Part shown: positions 26,812 through 37,796 of the stretch, one piece after another
Numbering within the stretch: the stretch's first letter is position 1
How the letters are laid out: every line of letters begins with the position of its first letter
DNA from: Aureimonas sp. AU20
GTDB lineage: Bacteria; Pseudomonadota; Alphaproteobacteria; Rhizobiales; Rhizobiaceae
Reading direction: 5' to 3'
NCBI RefSeq assembly: GCF_001442755.1
Contig: NZ_CP006367.1
Coordinates: 2,108,001-2,172,000, forward strand
Length of the DNA stretch: 64,000 nucleotides
Notes under the pieces: generated by a model
The model's database searches: none
What the model saw: only the letters and a program-made list of their open reading frames with translations
Told to the model about the DNA's origin: nothing
Position numbers and translations under genes: made by a program

Positions 26812-28216
26812 TCCCGCCCACCGTGATCTGGTCCATCCGCAGATGCGGCTGCCCGACCCCGACCGGCACCCACTGTCCGGCCTTGCCGCAATTGCCGATG
26901 CCGGTGTCGAGATCGGTGTCGTTGCCGATCATCGAGACGCGGTGCATCGCATCCGGCCCGTTGCCGATCAGCATGGCGCCCTTCAGCGGTTCGCTCACGA
27001 CGCCGTCGCGGATACGATAGGCCTCGGTGCAGCCGAAGACGAACTTGCCCGACGTGATGTCCACCTGACCGCCACCGAAGCTCACGGCATAGACGCCGTC
27101 CTTCACCGAGGCGATGATCTCCTCGGGCGTGTGTTGGCCGTTCAGCATCATCGTGTTGGTCATGCGCGGCATGGGCGCATGAGCGTAGGACTGGCGGCGG
27201 CCATTGCCGGTCGCCTCCATACCCATCAGCCGGGCGTTCTGGCGATCCTGCATGTAGTTCACCAGCTTGCCGTCCTCGATCAGAACGGTGCGGTTGGTCG
27301 GCGTGCCCTCGTCGTCGATCGTCAGCGAGCCGCGTCGCTCGGTGATCGTGCCGTCGTCCACCACGGTGACGCCCTTGGCCGCCACCTGCTTGCCGAGCAG
27401 GCCGGAAAAGGCCGAGGTGCCCTTCCGGTTGAAATCGCCTTCCAGCCCGTGGCCCACCGCCTCGTGCAGCATGACGCCAGGCCAGCCTGAGGCCAAGACG
27501 ATGTCGAAGCTTCCCGCCGGTGCTGGCACCGCTTCCAGATTGATCTTGGCGCGGCGCAGCGCTTCGTCGGCCAACGACTGCCAACGATCCACCGCGATGA
27601 AGCCGCCGAAATCGAGCCGCCCGCCGGCGCCGGATGAGCCGGTTTCCTGCCGGTTGCCACGACCGGCCACCACGGAAATATTGAGACGCACCATCGGGCG
27701 CACGTCTTGGATCCACTGGCCGTCGGCGCGCAGGATCTCGACCACCTGCCACTGGGCGGCGACGGAAACGCTGACCTGCCGGACCTCGTCGTCCTTGGCG
27801 CGCAAATAGCCGTCGATCTCCTGAAGCAGCTTGACCTTGGCCTCGAAGCTCGGCTCGCCGATCGGATTGCCGTCGCCATAAAGCCGGCTGTTGGTGCCGC
27901 GCGGGGCTTCGGCCGCCGTGCCGGCATGGCCGCTCCGCACGGCCGTTACCGTGCCGGCAGCCCGGCGAAGCGCGGCGTCCGACAGGTCGCCGGCATGGGC
28001 ATAGCCCACCGCTTCGCCCGCCACGCAGCGGAGGCCGAAGCCTTGGTCGGTCGAGAAGTCGCCCGCCTTCAACCGACCATTGTCGAATAGGAGCGATTCC
28101 TGTTCGCGATATTCGAGAAACAGCTCGCCGTCGTCCGCCCCCTGCAGCGTATCGGACACAAGCGCTTCGAGCTGCGACCGGGACATGTCGAAGCGATCGA
28201 CGAGAGAAAGGGACAT
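26801..28216 (-). CDS. tldD: metalloprotease TldD
   Basis: 471 residues of the TldD/PmbA family, which with TldE/PmbA forms a heterodimeric zinc protease that trims peptides such as microcins. The catalytic HExxxH helix appears as LHEAVGHGLEGD, within MLHEAVGHGLEGDFN; further motifs are GTPTNRTVLIEDGKLVNYM, FGGGQVDITSGKFVFGC and GNDTDLDTGIGNCGKAGQWV, which is typical for TldD near the C-terminus. Its partner TldE is not in the window. Upstream by 102 bases is ialB on the same strand. Confidence 0.95.
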   Translation of the reverse strand: MSLSLVDRFDMSRSQLEALVSDTLQGADDGELFLEYREQESLLFDNGRLKAGDFSTDQGFGLRCVAGEAVGYAHAGDLSDAALRRAAGTVTAVRSGHAGTAAEAPRGTNSRLYGDGNPIGEPSFEAKVKLLQEIDGYLRAKDDEVRQVSVSVAAQWQVVEILRADGQWIQDVRPMVRLNISVVAGRGNRQETGSSGAGGRLDFGGFIAVDRWQSLADEALRRAKINLEAVPAPAGSFDIVLASGWPGVMLHEAVGHGLEGDFNRKGTSAFSGLLGKQVAAKGVTVVDDGTITERRGSLTIDDEGTPTNRTVLIEDGKLVNYMQDRQNARLMGMEATGNGRRQSYAHAPMPRMTNTMMLNGQHTPEEIIASVKDGVYAVSFGGGQVDITSGKFVFGCTEAYRIRDGVVSEPLKGAMLIGNGPDAMHRVSMIGNDTDLDTGIGNCGKAGQWVPVGVGQPHLRMDQITVGGTEA

Positions 28217-28318
28217 GGGAGGCTCCGCTTGGGATTCGTGCGCCAGAGATAGGAGCCCGACGCCTCGCTGTCATCCGCCCCTTCGCTGGTCCGACCTAAG
28301 CGGGGAGGGGAGCAAGGT

Positions 28319-28816
28319 TCAGGGCAGCGCCGCGAAGCCTTCCGCGAATCCGTTCAGCTCCACGGGAATGCCGATTCCCTCTTCGGGCGTCTGGAAGACG
28401 ATGAAGGTTGCGGCCTTGCCGCTCGACAGGGTCTGGCGCAGCGTTTCGTCCAGAATCACTTCGGCGTAGCAGCCGTCCTCGAAGCAGCGCACGAACTGCG
28501 CGCGGCCGATGTCCTTGCCGTCGACATAAAGACCGAGGCCGTTGGGAAGCAGGATGCCGAGCGGCGCCAGCACCCGCAGGATCTGCGCCTTGCCGTCCGC
28601 GGTCTTCAGCGCCAGCACGGACAAGCCGACCTCGGGCCGGTCCTCGGCCACGACATTCTGCAGCAAGGCGCATTGCTCGCCCGCCGCGCCGGCCGGCTGG
28701 TCGCAGACCACGGCCCAGGCGCCGTGCTGGGATTTGACGGTTCCGGTCTGCGCATTGGCCGCCCAGGGCTGCAGGACCAGAAAGGCGGCGGCGGCCGAGG
28801 CGAGGAGGGTCTTCAT
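28319..28816 (-). CDS. invasion-associated locus B (IalB) family protein
   Basis: 165 residues with a signal peptide (TLLASAAAAFLVLQPWAANA) and the IalB domain: KSQHGAWAVVCDQPAGA, QCALLQNVVAEDRPEVGL and LRVLAPLGILLPNGLGLYVDG, then FVRCFEDGCYAEV with the Cys pair. IalB proteins are periplasmic; in Bartonella the founding member affects erythrocyte invasion, but the family is widespread in non-pathogens. Gene order tldD-ialB-coxB is typical of Hyphomicrobiales. Divergent from coxB across a 309-base region. Confidence 0.9.
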   Translation of the reverse strand: MKTLLASAAAAFLVLQPWAANAQTGTVKSQHGAWAVVCDQPAGAAGEQCALLQNVVAEDRPEVGLSVLALKTADGKAQILRVLAPLGILLPNGLGLYVDGKDIGRAQFVRCFEDGCYAEVILDETLRQTLSSGKAATFIVFQTPEEGIGIPVELNGFAEGFAALP

Positions 28817-29125
28817 GAGGTCTTCCCGATGCGACGCCGTTCGGAATCGGCGTCAAGAACGAAGCCAAAGGTTAAAGCATGTCGGCGCGCGGCGTCGAGC
28901 CACACCAAGATAAGTCCGCGGCGAGGGAGGCAATGCGGCCACAGCCCCGTTTATGTCGCAACGAGGCATGGCGCGGTCGTGTTGCGAAGGCGGCGGTTTC
29001 GTGGTTGAACCGACCTCTAGCTGCACATTAGCGGCATTCGAAATCCCGGGAGGATCTGCCGCGGATCGAATGCCGATGATTCGTTCGGTCAGCCGGGTTC
29101 ATTTGCTTCCACGAGGGGGAGAATC
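28817..29125. promoter_or_regulatory. 309-base divergent promoter region between ialB and coxB
   Basis: No gene is visible. It contains a perfect inverted repeat TCGCAAC (28956-28962) and GTTGCGA (28981-28987), 25 bases repeat-to-repeat, suitable for a dimeric regulator. A possible coxB promoter is TTGAAC (29005-29010), 17 bases, TTAGCG (29028-29033), about 90 bases before the coxB start; the -10 is weak. I saw no FNR-type TTGAT-N4-ATCAA box. Confidence 0.45.
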
Positions 29126-30070
29126 GTGAAGAGAACAGCCCTTGCCGCCCTGAGTCTCGCCGCTTCGCCCTTCGCGGCATCGGCGCAGGAGGCCGCGATT
29201 CATCCTGGGCAACCGCATCCCTGGCAGATGGGCCTGCAGGAAGCGCTTTCGCCCGTGGAAGCGCAGATCCACTGGTTCAGCGACTACACGCTGTGGTTCA
29301 TCGTGCCCATCGTGATCTTCGTCGCGGCACTTCTTGCCTATGTCTCGTACCGTTACACCGAGGCGCGCAACCCGAACCCGTCGCGCACCAGCCACAACAC
29401 GACGATCGAGATCATCTGGACCATCGCTCCGGTCCTCATTCTCCTTTGTCTCGCCATTCCCTCGTTCCAGCTGCTGACGGCGCAGTACAATCCGCCGCGC
29501 GAGCCGGAGCTGACGGTGAAGGCGACGGGCTACCAGTGGTACTGGGGCTATGAATATCAGCCGGCCAAGACCAATGCCGCTGCCGCTTCGCCCGCCGCAG
29601 GCACCGCCGCCAATCCCGCTGAGCCCGCTGCCCAGCCGGTGAGCTTCCTGTCGTACCCGCTGACCGAGGACGCCCGCGACGGCGCCGGAAAGCAGGACAA
29701 GGGCCTCTATCCCCGTCTTTTGGCGGTCGACAACGAGATGGTGATCCCGGTGAACACGGTGGTCCGTCTCCTGTCGACCGGCGGCGACGTCATCCATTCC
29801 TTCGCCATGCCTTCGCTGGGCGTGAAGGTGGACGCCGTTCCCGGCCGCCTTAACGAGTACTGGTTCGAGGTCAATCGCGAAGGCATCTTCTACGGCCAGT
29901 GCTCGGAGCTTTGCGGCTCCAGCCACTACAACATGCCGATCGCCGTTCGCGTCGTGAGCCAGCAGCAGTTCGACACGTGGCTCGCCAGCGCCGCCACCAA
30001 TCTTCAGAACGCCAACGCCCAGCTTTCGGCCGAGATCGCCCAACAGGCGCCGGTCGTTGCCGCGCGCTGA
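29126..30070 (+). CDS. coxB: cytochrome c oxidase subunit II
   Basis: Accepts electrons from cytochrome c through the binuclear CuA centre of the aa3 oxidase. The 314 residues comprise a signal peptide (1-20), two membrane helices (about 56-76 and 98-117) and a periplasmic cupredoxin domain. CuA ligands are His224 (DVIHSFAMPS), Cys259, Glu261, Cys263, His267 and Met270 (CSELCGSSHYNM). An Ala/Pro-rich segment at 147-171 inserts after the aromatic YQWYWGYEY patch. The start is GTG at 29126 behind GAGGGGGAGA. It is the first gene of the oxidase operon. Confidence 0.96.
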   Translation: MKRTALAALSLAASPFAASAQEAAIHPGQPHPWQMGLQEALSPVEAQIHWFSDYTLWFIVPIVIFVAALLAYVSYRYTEARNPNPSRTSHNTTIEIIWTIAPVLILLCLAIPSFQLLTAQYNPPREPELTVKATGYQWYWGYEYQPAKTNAAAASPAAGTAANPAEPAAQPVSFLSYPLTEDARDGAGKQDKGLYPRLLAVDNEMVIPVNTVVRLLSTGGDVIHSFAMPSLGVKVDAVPGRLNEYWFEVNREGIFYGQCSELCGSSHYNMPIAVRVVSQQQFDTWLASAATNLQNANAQLSAEIAQQAPVVAAR

Positions 30071-31699
<1,629 letters not shown>

Positions 31700-31718
31700 T
31701 CCGCGTTCAAGCGATCGT

Positions 31719-31743
31719 CGATCCCGCCGCCTGGGCGGGATCG
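31719..31743. other. hairpin between coxA and ctaB
   Basis: Ten-base perfect stem CGATCCCGCC (31719-31728) with GGCGGGATCG (31734-31743), loop GCCTG, in the 125-base coxA-ctaB gap. There is no T tract, so it is more likely an mRNA-stability or attenuation element than a full terminator. Confidence 0.5.
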
Positions 31744-31824
31744 CCACGCCGGGCATGACGGCCGGCGCCGAGACCCAAATGGAGGCGCGGCTCGTCGCGC
31801 CTCGCGAATGGACAGGAACGTTTC

Positions 31825-32757
31825 ATGAGTGCCATCGACGCGACGGCCATGCGGATCGCTCGTCCGGGGATCAGTCTCGCCGAACCTGGCGACTTCTTGG
31901 AACTCCTCAAGCCGCGCGTCATGTCGCTCGTGGTGCTGACGGCAGTGACCGGCTTCCTCGCTGCACCCGGCCATATACATCCGGTTCTCGGCTTCGTTTC
32001 GCTGCTGGCGATCGCGCTTGGCGCGGGCGGGTCCGGCGCGTTGAACATGTGGTACGACGCCGATATCGACCGGGTCATGAAGCGCACGGCCGGTCGGCCG
32101 GTGCCGTCGGGCCGCATCACCCCGGGCGGCGCGCTGGCCTTCGGCCTGTCGCTGTCCGTCCTTTCGGTGATGCTGCTGGGCCTTGCGTCCAACTGGTTCG
32201 CCGCCGGCTTTTTGGCTTTCACCATCGCCTTCTATGCCGTCTTCTACACGATGGGCCTCAAGCGCCGCACAGCGCAGAACATCGTGATCGGCGGCGCCGC
32301 CGGCGCTTTTCCGCCCATGGTCGCCTGGGCTGCGGTGACGGGCGGCGTCTCGGTTGAGAGTTTCGTCCTGTTCCTGATCATCTTCCTTTGGACACCGCCG
32401 CATTTCTGGGCGCTGGCGCTTTTCAAGATGAAGGACTACGGCGCAGCCGGCATTCCGATGCTGCCGAACGTGGCCGGTGAGCGCTCGACGCGCCGCCATA
32501 TCTTCGCCTATTCGCTGATCCTCGCGCCTGTCGGCGTCCTTCCCTTCGCCATGGGCTTTGCCGGCCCGGTCTATGGCGCCGCCTCGCTGCTCCTGGGCGC
32601 CGAGTTCGTGCGCAGGGCCGTGCTCGTGCTGCGGATGCCCGACGGGGACGAGGCGATGGTGCCGGCCAAGAAGCTGTTCGGCTTCTCGATCGTCTATCTC
32701 TTCGCGCTCTTTGCCATTCTGCTTGGCGAAAGCGTCTTCGCTCTCGTGGTCGCCTGA
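31825..32757 (+). CDS. ctaB: protoheme IX farnesyltransferase (haem O synthase)
   Basis: Transfers farnesyl diphosphate to haem b, making haem O for the oxidase. 310 residues and multiple membrane helices. The first Asp motif is [19 protein letters not shown], followed by [16 protein letters not shown]; the second region includes [20 protein letters not shown] and [18 protein letters not shown]. An ACAGGAACG ribosome region precedes the ATG. The next gene, coxF, starts at the base after the stop codon plus one, so the two are probably co-translated. Confidence 0.95.
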   Translation: MSAIDATAMRIARPGISLAEPGDFLELLKPRVMSLVVLTAVTGFLAAPGHIHPVLGFVSLLAIALGAGGSGALNMWYDADIDRVMKRTAGRPVPSGRITPGGALAFGLSLSVLSVMLLGLASNWFAAGFLAFTIAFYAVFYTMGLKRRTAQNIVIGGAAGAFPPMVAWAAVTGGVSVESFVLFLIIFLWTPPHFWALALFKMKDYGAAGIPMLPNVAGERSTRRHIFAYSLILAPVGVLPFAMGFAGPVYGAASLLLGAEFVRRAVLVLRMPDGDEAMVPAKKLFGFSIVYLFALFAILLGESVFALVVA

Positions 32758-32758
32758 C

Positions 32759-32914
32759 ATGGTGGGCGAGGGGGAAGAAGACCGGGTTCGGCTGACGAGC
32801 CAGGAGAAGCAGTCTCAGCGCCGCCGTTCGGTGGCCATCGCGCTGACGCTTATGGCGCTCGTGGTGCTGTTCTATGTCGTGACCTTGTTCAAGATGGTGG
32901 GTCAACATGCGTGA
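32759..32914 (+). CDS. coxF: CoxF-like small membrane protein
   Basis: 51 residues: a charged N-terminus (EGEEDRVRLTSQEKQSQRRR), then a single membrane helix (VAIALTLMALVVLFYVVTLF) and a short tail KMVGQHA. Size, position between ctaB and ctaG and the R-x-L-x-x-x-E-K-x-x-Q-x-x-R-R pattern fit the CoxF family of Hyphomicrobiales oxidase operons, a presumed assembly or accessory subunit of unknown role. It begins one base after the ctaB stop and overlaps ctaG by eight bases in another frame. Confidence 0.75.
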   Translation: MVGEGEEDRVRLTSQEKQSQRRRSVAIALTLMALVVLFYVVTLFKMVGQHA

Positions 32915-33515
32915 CGGAGATCAGGCGGCGCGCCAGCGGCTTCGCCGCTTTCGCATTACGGCGTTCAGCTGCCTCGCCTTCGCCTGCGGCATGATCGGCG
33001 CGGCCTATGCCTCGGTTCCGCTTTACGATCTCTTCTGCAAGGTGACGGGTTACGGCGGCACGACGCAGCGGGCCGAGATGGGCGCATCGCGCGTGCTCGA
33101 CCAGACCGTGAAGGTCCGGTTCGACAGCAATGCGGTTCCGAGCGTGCCCTGGACCTTCCAGCCGAACGAGCGCGAGGTCACGGTGCGTCTGGGCGAAACG
33201 CGCCAGATTTCCTACCGCGTGCGCAACGTCTCGGATCGCGAACTCACGGCTCGCGCGACGTTCAACGTGACACCGCTGTTGGCGGGCGCCTATTTCAACA
33301 AGATCCAGTGCTTCTGCTTTACGGATCAAACCTTGAAGCCGGGCGAGGAAGTGGACATGCCGGTGGTCTTCTTCGTGGACCCGGCGATTCTGGACGACGC
33401 GGATGTCGGCACCCTGCCGACCATCACGCTGTCCTACACGTTCTTTCCGGCCGAGCCGAAGAAGACGCCGGTCGCGGATGCGACCAAGGACGATCAAGCG
33501 CGCGGGCGTCTCTAG
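32907..33515 (+). CDS. ctaG: cytochrome c oxidase assembly protein CtaG (Cox11)
   Basis: Copper chaperone that inserts CuB into subunit I. 202 residues: one N-terminal membrane helix (ITAFSCLAFACGMIGAAYA), then ASVPLYDLFCKVTGYGGTT, an Ig-like periplasmic domain, and the copper motif KIQCFCFTDQTL with the CFCF dipeptides, ending in a PTITLSYTFFP strand. All copper Cys residues are present. It overlaps coxF by eight bases. coxC follows after 71 bases. Confidence 0.95.
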   Translation: MRDGDQAARQRLRRFRITAFSCLAFACGMIGAAYASVPLYDLFCKVTGYGGTTQRAEMGASRVLDQTVKVRFDSNAVPSVPWTFQPNEREVTVRLGETRQISYRVRNVSDRELTARATFNVTPLLAGAYFNKIQCFCFTDQTLKPGEEVDMPVVFFVDPAILDDADVGTLPTITLSYTFFPAEPKKTPVADATKDDQARGRL

Positions 33516-33586
33516 CTGAGGCGAAGCGTGAACAGGTAAGATCCGTCTGATAAGGACGGTTAGGGAAGGGCGCGAGGGGGAGAGCG

Positions 33587-34468
33587 ATGGCCGACACGAC
33601 ACACACGAAGCATCACGACTATCACATGGTCGACCCCAGCCCCTGGCCGGCGCTGGCGTCTCTCGGGGCCTTCTTCCTGCTGTTCGGCGCGGTGGCGATG
33701 TTTCGCTTCCACAACGGGACGGCCTTCCAGATCTTCGGCGTGAATCTGGCGACGCCTTGGATCTTCTATTTCGGCCTCGCGATCGTCCTTTACACGATGT
33801 ACGCGTGGTGGTCTGACACGATCCGCGAAAGCCGGCAGGGCGCCCACACACCCGTCGTCTCCATGCATCTGCGCTATGGAATGATCATGTTCATCGCCTC
33901 CGAGGTGATGTTCTTCGTAGCGTGGTTCTGGGCTTTCTTCGACGCCAGCCTGTTCCCTGGCGAGGCGATCCAGGCTGCGCGCGTTCAGGCGTTGGGTGGT
34001 GTCTGGCCGCCCAAAGGCATCGAGGTGCTCGACCCGCTGCACCTGCCGCTCTTCAACACCATTACCCTGCTTCTGTCGGGAACGACGGTGACCTGGGCGC
34101 ACCATGCGATGTTGGAGGACGACCGCAAGTCGCTCATCACCGGCCTCGCGTTGACGGTCGCACTCGGCGCTATCTTCTCCTTCGTCCAGTATATCGAATA
34201 CGCCCATGCCCCTTTCGCCTTCAAAGGCTCGATCTACGGCGCGACCTTCTTCATGGCGACGGGCTTCCACGGCTTCCATGTCTTCGTCGGCGTCGTCTTC
34301 CTCGCCGTCTGCCTTTTGCGCGCGGTGCGGGGCCACTTTACCCCGCACAAGCATTTCGGCTTCGAGGCGGCCGCTTGGTACTGGCATTTCGTCGACGTCG
34401 TCTGGCTCTTCCTCTTCTTCGCCATCTATGTCTGGGGCGGTTGGGGCGGTCAGATCCACGGCGCCTGA
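33587..34468 (+). CDS. coxC: cytochrome c oxidase subunit III
   Basis: Structural subunit that stabilises the aa3 oxidase and binds lipid. 293 residues and seven helices expected. Recognisable are HDYHMVDPSPWPALASLG, WWSDTIRESRQGAHTPVV, FIASEVMFFVAWFWAFFD, TTVTWAHHAMLE and FHGFHVFVGVVFLAVCLLR, then AAWYWHFVDVVWLFLFFAIY. GAGGGGGAGAG precedes the ATG. A strong terminator follows at 34502, so the core oxidase message ends here. Confidence 0.96.
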   Translation: MADTTHTKHHDYHMVDPSPWPALASLGAFFLLFGAVAMFRFHNGTAFQIFGVNLATPWIFYFGLAIVLYTMYAWWSDTIRESRQGAHTPVVSMHLRYGMIMFIASEVMFFVAWFWAFFDASLFPGEAIQAARVQALGGVWPPKGIEVLDPLHLPLFNTITLLLSGTTVTWAHHAMLEDDRKSLITGLALTVALGAIFSFVQYIEYAHAPFAFKGSIYGATFFMATGFHGFHVFVGVVFLAVCLLRAVRGHFTPHKHFGFEAAAWYWHFVDVVWLFLFFAIYVWGGWGGQIHGA

Positions 34469-34501
34469 CGCAGTCTTCGCGGCCATCCCATGAAAAGGAA
34501 G

Positions 34502-34524
34502 AAGGCGGCGCTGCCGCCTTTTTC
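34502..34524 (+). terminator. rho-independent terminator after coxC
   Basis: AAGGCGGC (34502-34509) pairs with GCCGCCTT (34513-34520) around GCT, and TTTTT follows at 34519-34523. It lies 33 bases after the coxC stop and separates the oxidase genes from the DUF983-SURF1 unit. Confidence 0.82.
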
Positions 34525-34556
34525 GTCTGAAACCCCGCTCGATCGGAAAGGGGATC

Positions 34557-34949
34557 ATGGACACTCCCAACCAGGCCTATCCAGGCGTCGATCCGCCGCG
34601 CGCGGGCATGTCCGGCCATTGTCCGCGCTGCGGCAAGGGACGGCTCTTCGCCGGCTATCTCCGGCTGGAGCCTGTCTGCTCTCGCTGCGGCCTCGATCTC
34701 GCCGCGCTGGATTCGGCTGACGGCCCCGCGTTTTTCGTCATGTCCATCGTCAGTTTCGTCGTGGTGGGGCTCGCGCTCTACACCGAGGTTGCGTGGAGCC
34801 CGCCGCTCTATGTCCACGTCCTGCTCTGGGTGCCGCTGGCCTTTATCCTCGCCGCGCCGCTGATGAGGATCGTGAAGGGTCTGATGGTCGGACTGCAGTT
34901 CCGGTCCAGCGCCGCGGAAGGCCGTCTTCAGTCCCATGACGACCAGTGA
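34557..34949 (+). CDS. DUF983 domain protein
   Basis: 130 residues. An N-terminal zinc-ribbon-like pair of CxxC motifs (HCPRCGKGRLF, PVCSRCGLDL) comes before two hydrophobic segments (FFVMSIVSFVVVGLALYTE and HVLLWVPLAFILAAPLMRI). The family sits beside surf1 and oxidase genes across Hyphomicrobiales and is presumed to help oxidase assembly; the mechanism is unknown. The start follows GGAAAGGGG. It overlaps the SURF1 gene by 14 bases. Confidence 0.85.
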   Translation: MDTPNQAYPGVDPPRAGMSGHCPRCGKGRLFAGYLRLEPVCSRCGLDLAALDSADGPAFFVMSIVSFVVVGLALYTEVAWSPPLYVHVLLWVPLAFILAAPLMRIVKGLMVGLQFRSSAAEGRLQSHDDQ

Positions 34950-35730
34950 GCAGCCCGATACCTGCGAGAACGTGCCCGCTCTGCCACTCGGGCGCGGGCG
35001 TATCGTTGCGATACTCGTCGTCGGCTTTGCCGCGCTTGGCATCCTGATCGCCCTTGGCACCTGGCAACTCGAACGCAAGGCCTGGAAGGAGGCGATGCTC
35101 GCCTCGATCGATGCGCGCATCCACCAGCCAGCGCGCCCGGTCGAAGACGTGCTGTCGGCGCAAAATGCAGGGGAGCCGATCGATTACGTGCCTGTCACGG
35201 TCCGTGGCACGTTCGAGCATTCCGGGGAGCGCTATTTCCTCGCGACGCGAGAAGGCGAGGCCGGCTGGCATGTCTTCACGCCGCTGCGCCTGGACGGATC
35301 GGACCGCTGGATCTTCGTCAATCGCGGCTTCGTTCCCTATGCGATGAAAGACCCGGCCTTGCGATCCGTCGGCAATCCGGCCGGACCGGTGGAGATCACG
35401 GGATTGGCGCGAAGCGCGCCGGCGGATAAGCCGGGCTCCTTTCTGCCGGACAACGACCCCAGGCAGAACGTTTTCTTCTGGCGCAACATAGCCGATATGG
35501 CACAGGGCTTGGCCCTTCCCGCCGACCATGTCCTGCCGTTCTTCATCGACGCCGGGCCGGGCGCGGCAGCCGGAGGGCTGCCGATCGGTGGTGTGACCGT
35601 GATTGATCTTCCGAACGACCATCTTCAATACGCCATCACATGGTTCAGCTTGGCCTTGGCGTTGGCGGTGATGCTCGGTCTTTTCGTCAAGCACCTCGTT
35701 CAAAGGCGACGCGGCGCGGCGACGGGTTGA
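34936..35730 (+). CDS. SURF1 family protein
   Basis: 264 residues, with one membrane helix at each end (about 18-40 and 233-253) and a periplasmic domain between them. The first helix ends in LGTWQLERKAWKEAML, which is the SURF1 signature. Others are VTVRGTFEHSGERYF, the WIFVNRGFVPYAMKD segment, and the NDHLQYAITWFSLAL segment near the C-terminus. SURF1 assists haem a insertion into subunit I. It overlaps the DUF983 gene. Confidence 0.93.
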   Translation: MTTSEQPDTCENVPALPLGRGRIVAILVVGFAALGILIALGTWQLERKAWKEAMLASIDARIHQPARPVEDVLSAQNAGEPIDYVPVTVRGTFEHSGERYFLATREGEAGWHVFTPLRLDGSDRWIFVNRGFVPYAMKDPALRSVGNPAGPVEITGLARSAPADKPGSFLPDNDPRQNVFFWRNIADMAQGLALPADHVLPFFIDAGPGAAAGGLPIGGVTVIDLPNDHLQYAITWFSLALALAVMLGLFVKHLVQRRRGAATG

Positions 35731-35785
35731 CAGGAGGGGGCCCCATCCCCTCATTCGGACCTGAAACCGCCGACCGGAGACTGCC

Positions 35786-36814
35786 TTGTCCGCGCTCGTG
35801 ACCAAGCCGCCCCTGACCATCCGCCTATGCGAACCGCGCGGCTTCTGCGCCGGGGTGGACCGTGCCATCCAGATCGTCGTCCTGGCGCTGAAGCGCTACG
35901 GCGCGCCTGTCTATGTTCGACACGAGATCGTGCACAACAAATATGTCGTGGACGGTCTGCGCCAGATGGGCGCCGTCTTCGTCAAAGAACTCGACGCCAT
36001 TCCCGACGACGGGCAGCCGGTGGTCTTCTCCGCGCACGGCGTTCCCAAAACTGTCCCTGCCGAGGCCGAGCGGCGCGAGATGCTTTATCTCGACGCGACC
36101 TGCCCGCTGGTCTCAAAGGTTCACAAGCAAGCCATGAGGCATATGCGGCTGGGTAGGCAGGTGCTCCTGATAGGCCATCGCGGCCACCCCGAAGTGGTCG
36201 GCACGATGGGACAGCTGCCCGAAGGCGCGGTTGTGCTGATCGAGACCGAGGCGGATGTCGCGACCTTCGCGCCGGCGGACCCGTCCGCGCTCGGCTTCGT
36301 CACGCAGACGACGCTGTCGGTGGACGACACGGCCGGCATTCTGGCGGCGCTGCAGCGCAAGTTCCCGGAGCTGCACGCCCCGTCCTCGGAATCGATTTGC
36401 TATGCCACAACCAATCGGCAGGACGCCGTGAAGGCCTCGGCGCCGGGCACCGATCTGTTCCTCATCGTCGGCGCGCCCAATTCCAGCAATTCCCGGCGCC
36501 TCGTGGAAGTGGCGGAGAAGGCGGGCTCCAAGCGCGGGCTTCTCGTGCAGGGTTCGGCCGAACTGCCGCTGGACGAGCTGAAAGCCGGCGATCTCGTCGG
36601 CATGTCCGCCGGCGCCTCGGCGCCAGAAGTGCTGACCGACGGCATTCTCGATGCGCTCCGCGAGCGCTTCGAGGTGCGGATCGAATTGGTTCAGACCGCG
36701 ATCGAGAACGAGAACTTCCCTGTGATGCGCTCGCTGCGCGACGTGCCTTTGACGGCTGAGGATATGGCCTTCGTCAACGGCAACCGGCCGCTCGCGGGCG
36801 AAAGGACGAACTGA
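35786..36814 (+). CDS. ispH: 4-hydroxy-3-methylbut-2-enyl diphosphate reductase
   Basis: Iron-sulphur enzyme making IPP and DMAPP, the last MEP-pathway step. 342 residues with cluster cysteines in [30 protein letters not shown] and [13 protein letters not shown], and the catalytic His/Glu regions [11 protein letters not shown] and [14 protein letters not shown]. The start is TTG at 35786: it has CGGAG seven bases upstream and gives the usual N-terminus [20 protein letters not shown], whereas a GTG four codons later lacks a site. thrB starts one base after the stop. Confidence 0.94.
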   Translation: MSALVTKPPLTIRLCEPRGFCAGVDRAIQIVVLALKRYGAPVYVRHEIVHNKYVVDGLRQMGAVFVKELDAIPDDGQPVVFSAHGVPKTVPAEAERREMLYLDATCPLVSKVHKQAMRHMRLGRQVLLIGHRGHPEVVGTMGQLPEGAVVLIETEADVATFAPADPSALGFVTQTTLSVDDTAGILAALQRKFPELHAPSSESICYATTNRQDAVKASAPGTDLFLIVGAPNSSNSRRLVEVAEKAGSKRGLLVQGSAELPLDELKAGDLVGMSAGASAPEVLTDGILDALRERFEVRIELVQTAIENENFPVMRSLRDVPLTAEDMAFVNGNRPLAGERTN

Positions 36815-36815
36815 C

Positions 36816-37796
36816 ATGGCCGTCTATACCGAAGTCGGCGAGGCCGAGCTCAGCGCCTTTCTCGCGCGCTACCATGTCGGGCGCCTCCTGTCCTACAAGG
36901 GCATCGCGGAAGGCGTGGAGAACTCCAACTTCCTGCTGCGCTCAGAGGGCGGAACGTTCATCCTGACGCTTTACGAAAAGCGTGTGAACCGGGCCGATCT
37001 GCCCTTCTTCGTCGGGTTGATGGAGCATCTGGCGGGCAAGGGTCTGTCCTGCCCACTGCCGGTTCAGCCGCGCGACGGCGACACGCTCGGGGAACTCGCG
37101 GGGCGCCCGGCGGCGCTCTTCACCTTCCTCGAGGGCATGTGGTCGCGCCGTCCCACCGCCGAGCAATGCGGCGCCGTGGGTCAGGCCATGGCGAGAATGC
37201 ATCTGGCCACCGGCGACTTCGCTTTGCGGCGGGAGAACAGTCTCTCGGTCGGCGCGTGGCGCCCGCTTCTGGAGGCCTGCGGCGAGGATGCCGATAAGGT
37301 CGAGGCCGGGCTTCGCGCCGAGATCGACGACGAACTTGGTGCTTTGGAGAGCGCTTGGCCTTCGGGTCTGCCGAGCGGCGTGATCCATGCCGATCTGTTT
37401 CCCGACAATGTCTTCTTTCTGGAGGGGCAGCTGTCGGGCCTCATCGACTTCTATTTCGCCTGCAACGACATCCTCGCCTATGATCTGGCGATCTGTCTTT
37501 GCGCCTGGTGCTTCGAGCTGGACGGCGCGTTCAACGTCACCAAGGGCCGCCAGCTGATCGAGGGATACGAGAGCGTTCGCCCCTTGAGCGCGGCGGAGCG
37601 TGAGGCGCTGCCGATCCTGGCGCGGGGCGCGGCCGTGCGCTTCCTCCTGACGCGGCTCTACGACTGGATCAACACGCCGGCCAATTCCTTCGTGACCAAG
37701 AAGGACCCGAAGGAATATCTGCGCAAGTCCCGCTTCCATCGGCAGGTTCGCAGCCTGTCCGACTACGGCGTTCTCTCCAAGGCTCCCATCGCATGA
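36816..37796 (+). CDS. thrB: homoserine kinase, aminoglycoside-phosphotransferase type
   Basis: Phosphorylates homoserine for threonine synthesis; the product is used by ThrC (encoded at 45-46 kb). The 326 residues follow the APH fold: [18 protein letters not shown] near the nucleotide loop, [18 protein letters not shown], and the catalytic loop [17 protein letters not shown] with [18 protein letters not shown] (metal Asp). This form replaces the GHMP-type ThrB in Hyphomicrobiales. It starts one base after the ispH stop and overlaps rnhA by ATGA. Confidence 0.94.
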   Translation: MAVYTEVGEAELSAFLARYHVGRLLSYKGIAEGVENSNFLLRSEGGTFILTLYEKRVNRADLPFFVGLMEHLAGKGLSCPLPVQPRDGDTLGELAGRPAALFTFLEGMWSRRPTAEQCGAVGQAMARMHLATGDFALRRENSLSVGAWRPLLEACGEDADKVEAGLRAEIDDELGALESAWPSGLPSGVIHADLFPDNVFFLEGQLSGLIDFYFACNDILAYDLAICLCAWCFELDGAFNVTKGRQLIEGYESVRPLSAAEREALPILARGAAVRFLLTRLYDWINTPANSFVTKKDPKEYLRKSRFHRQVRSLSDYGVLSKAPIA

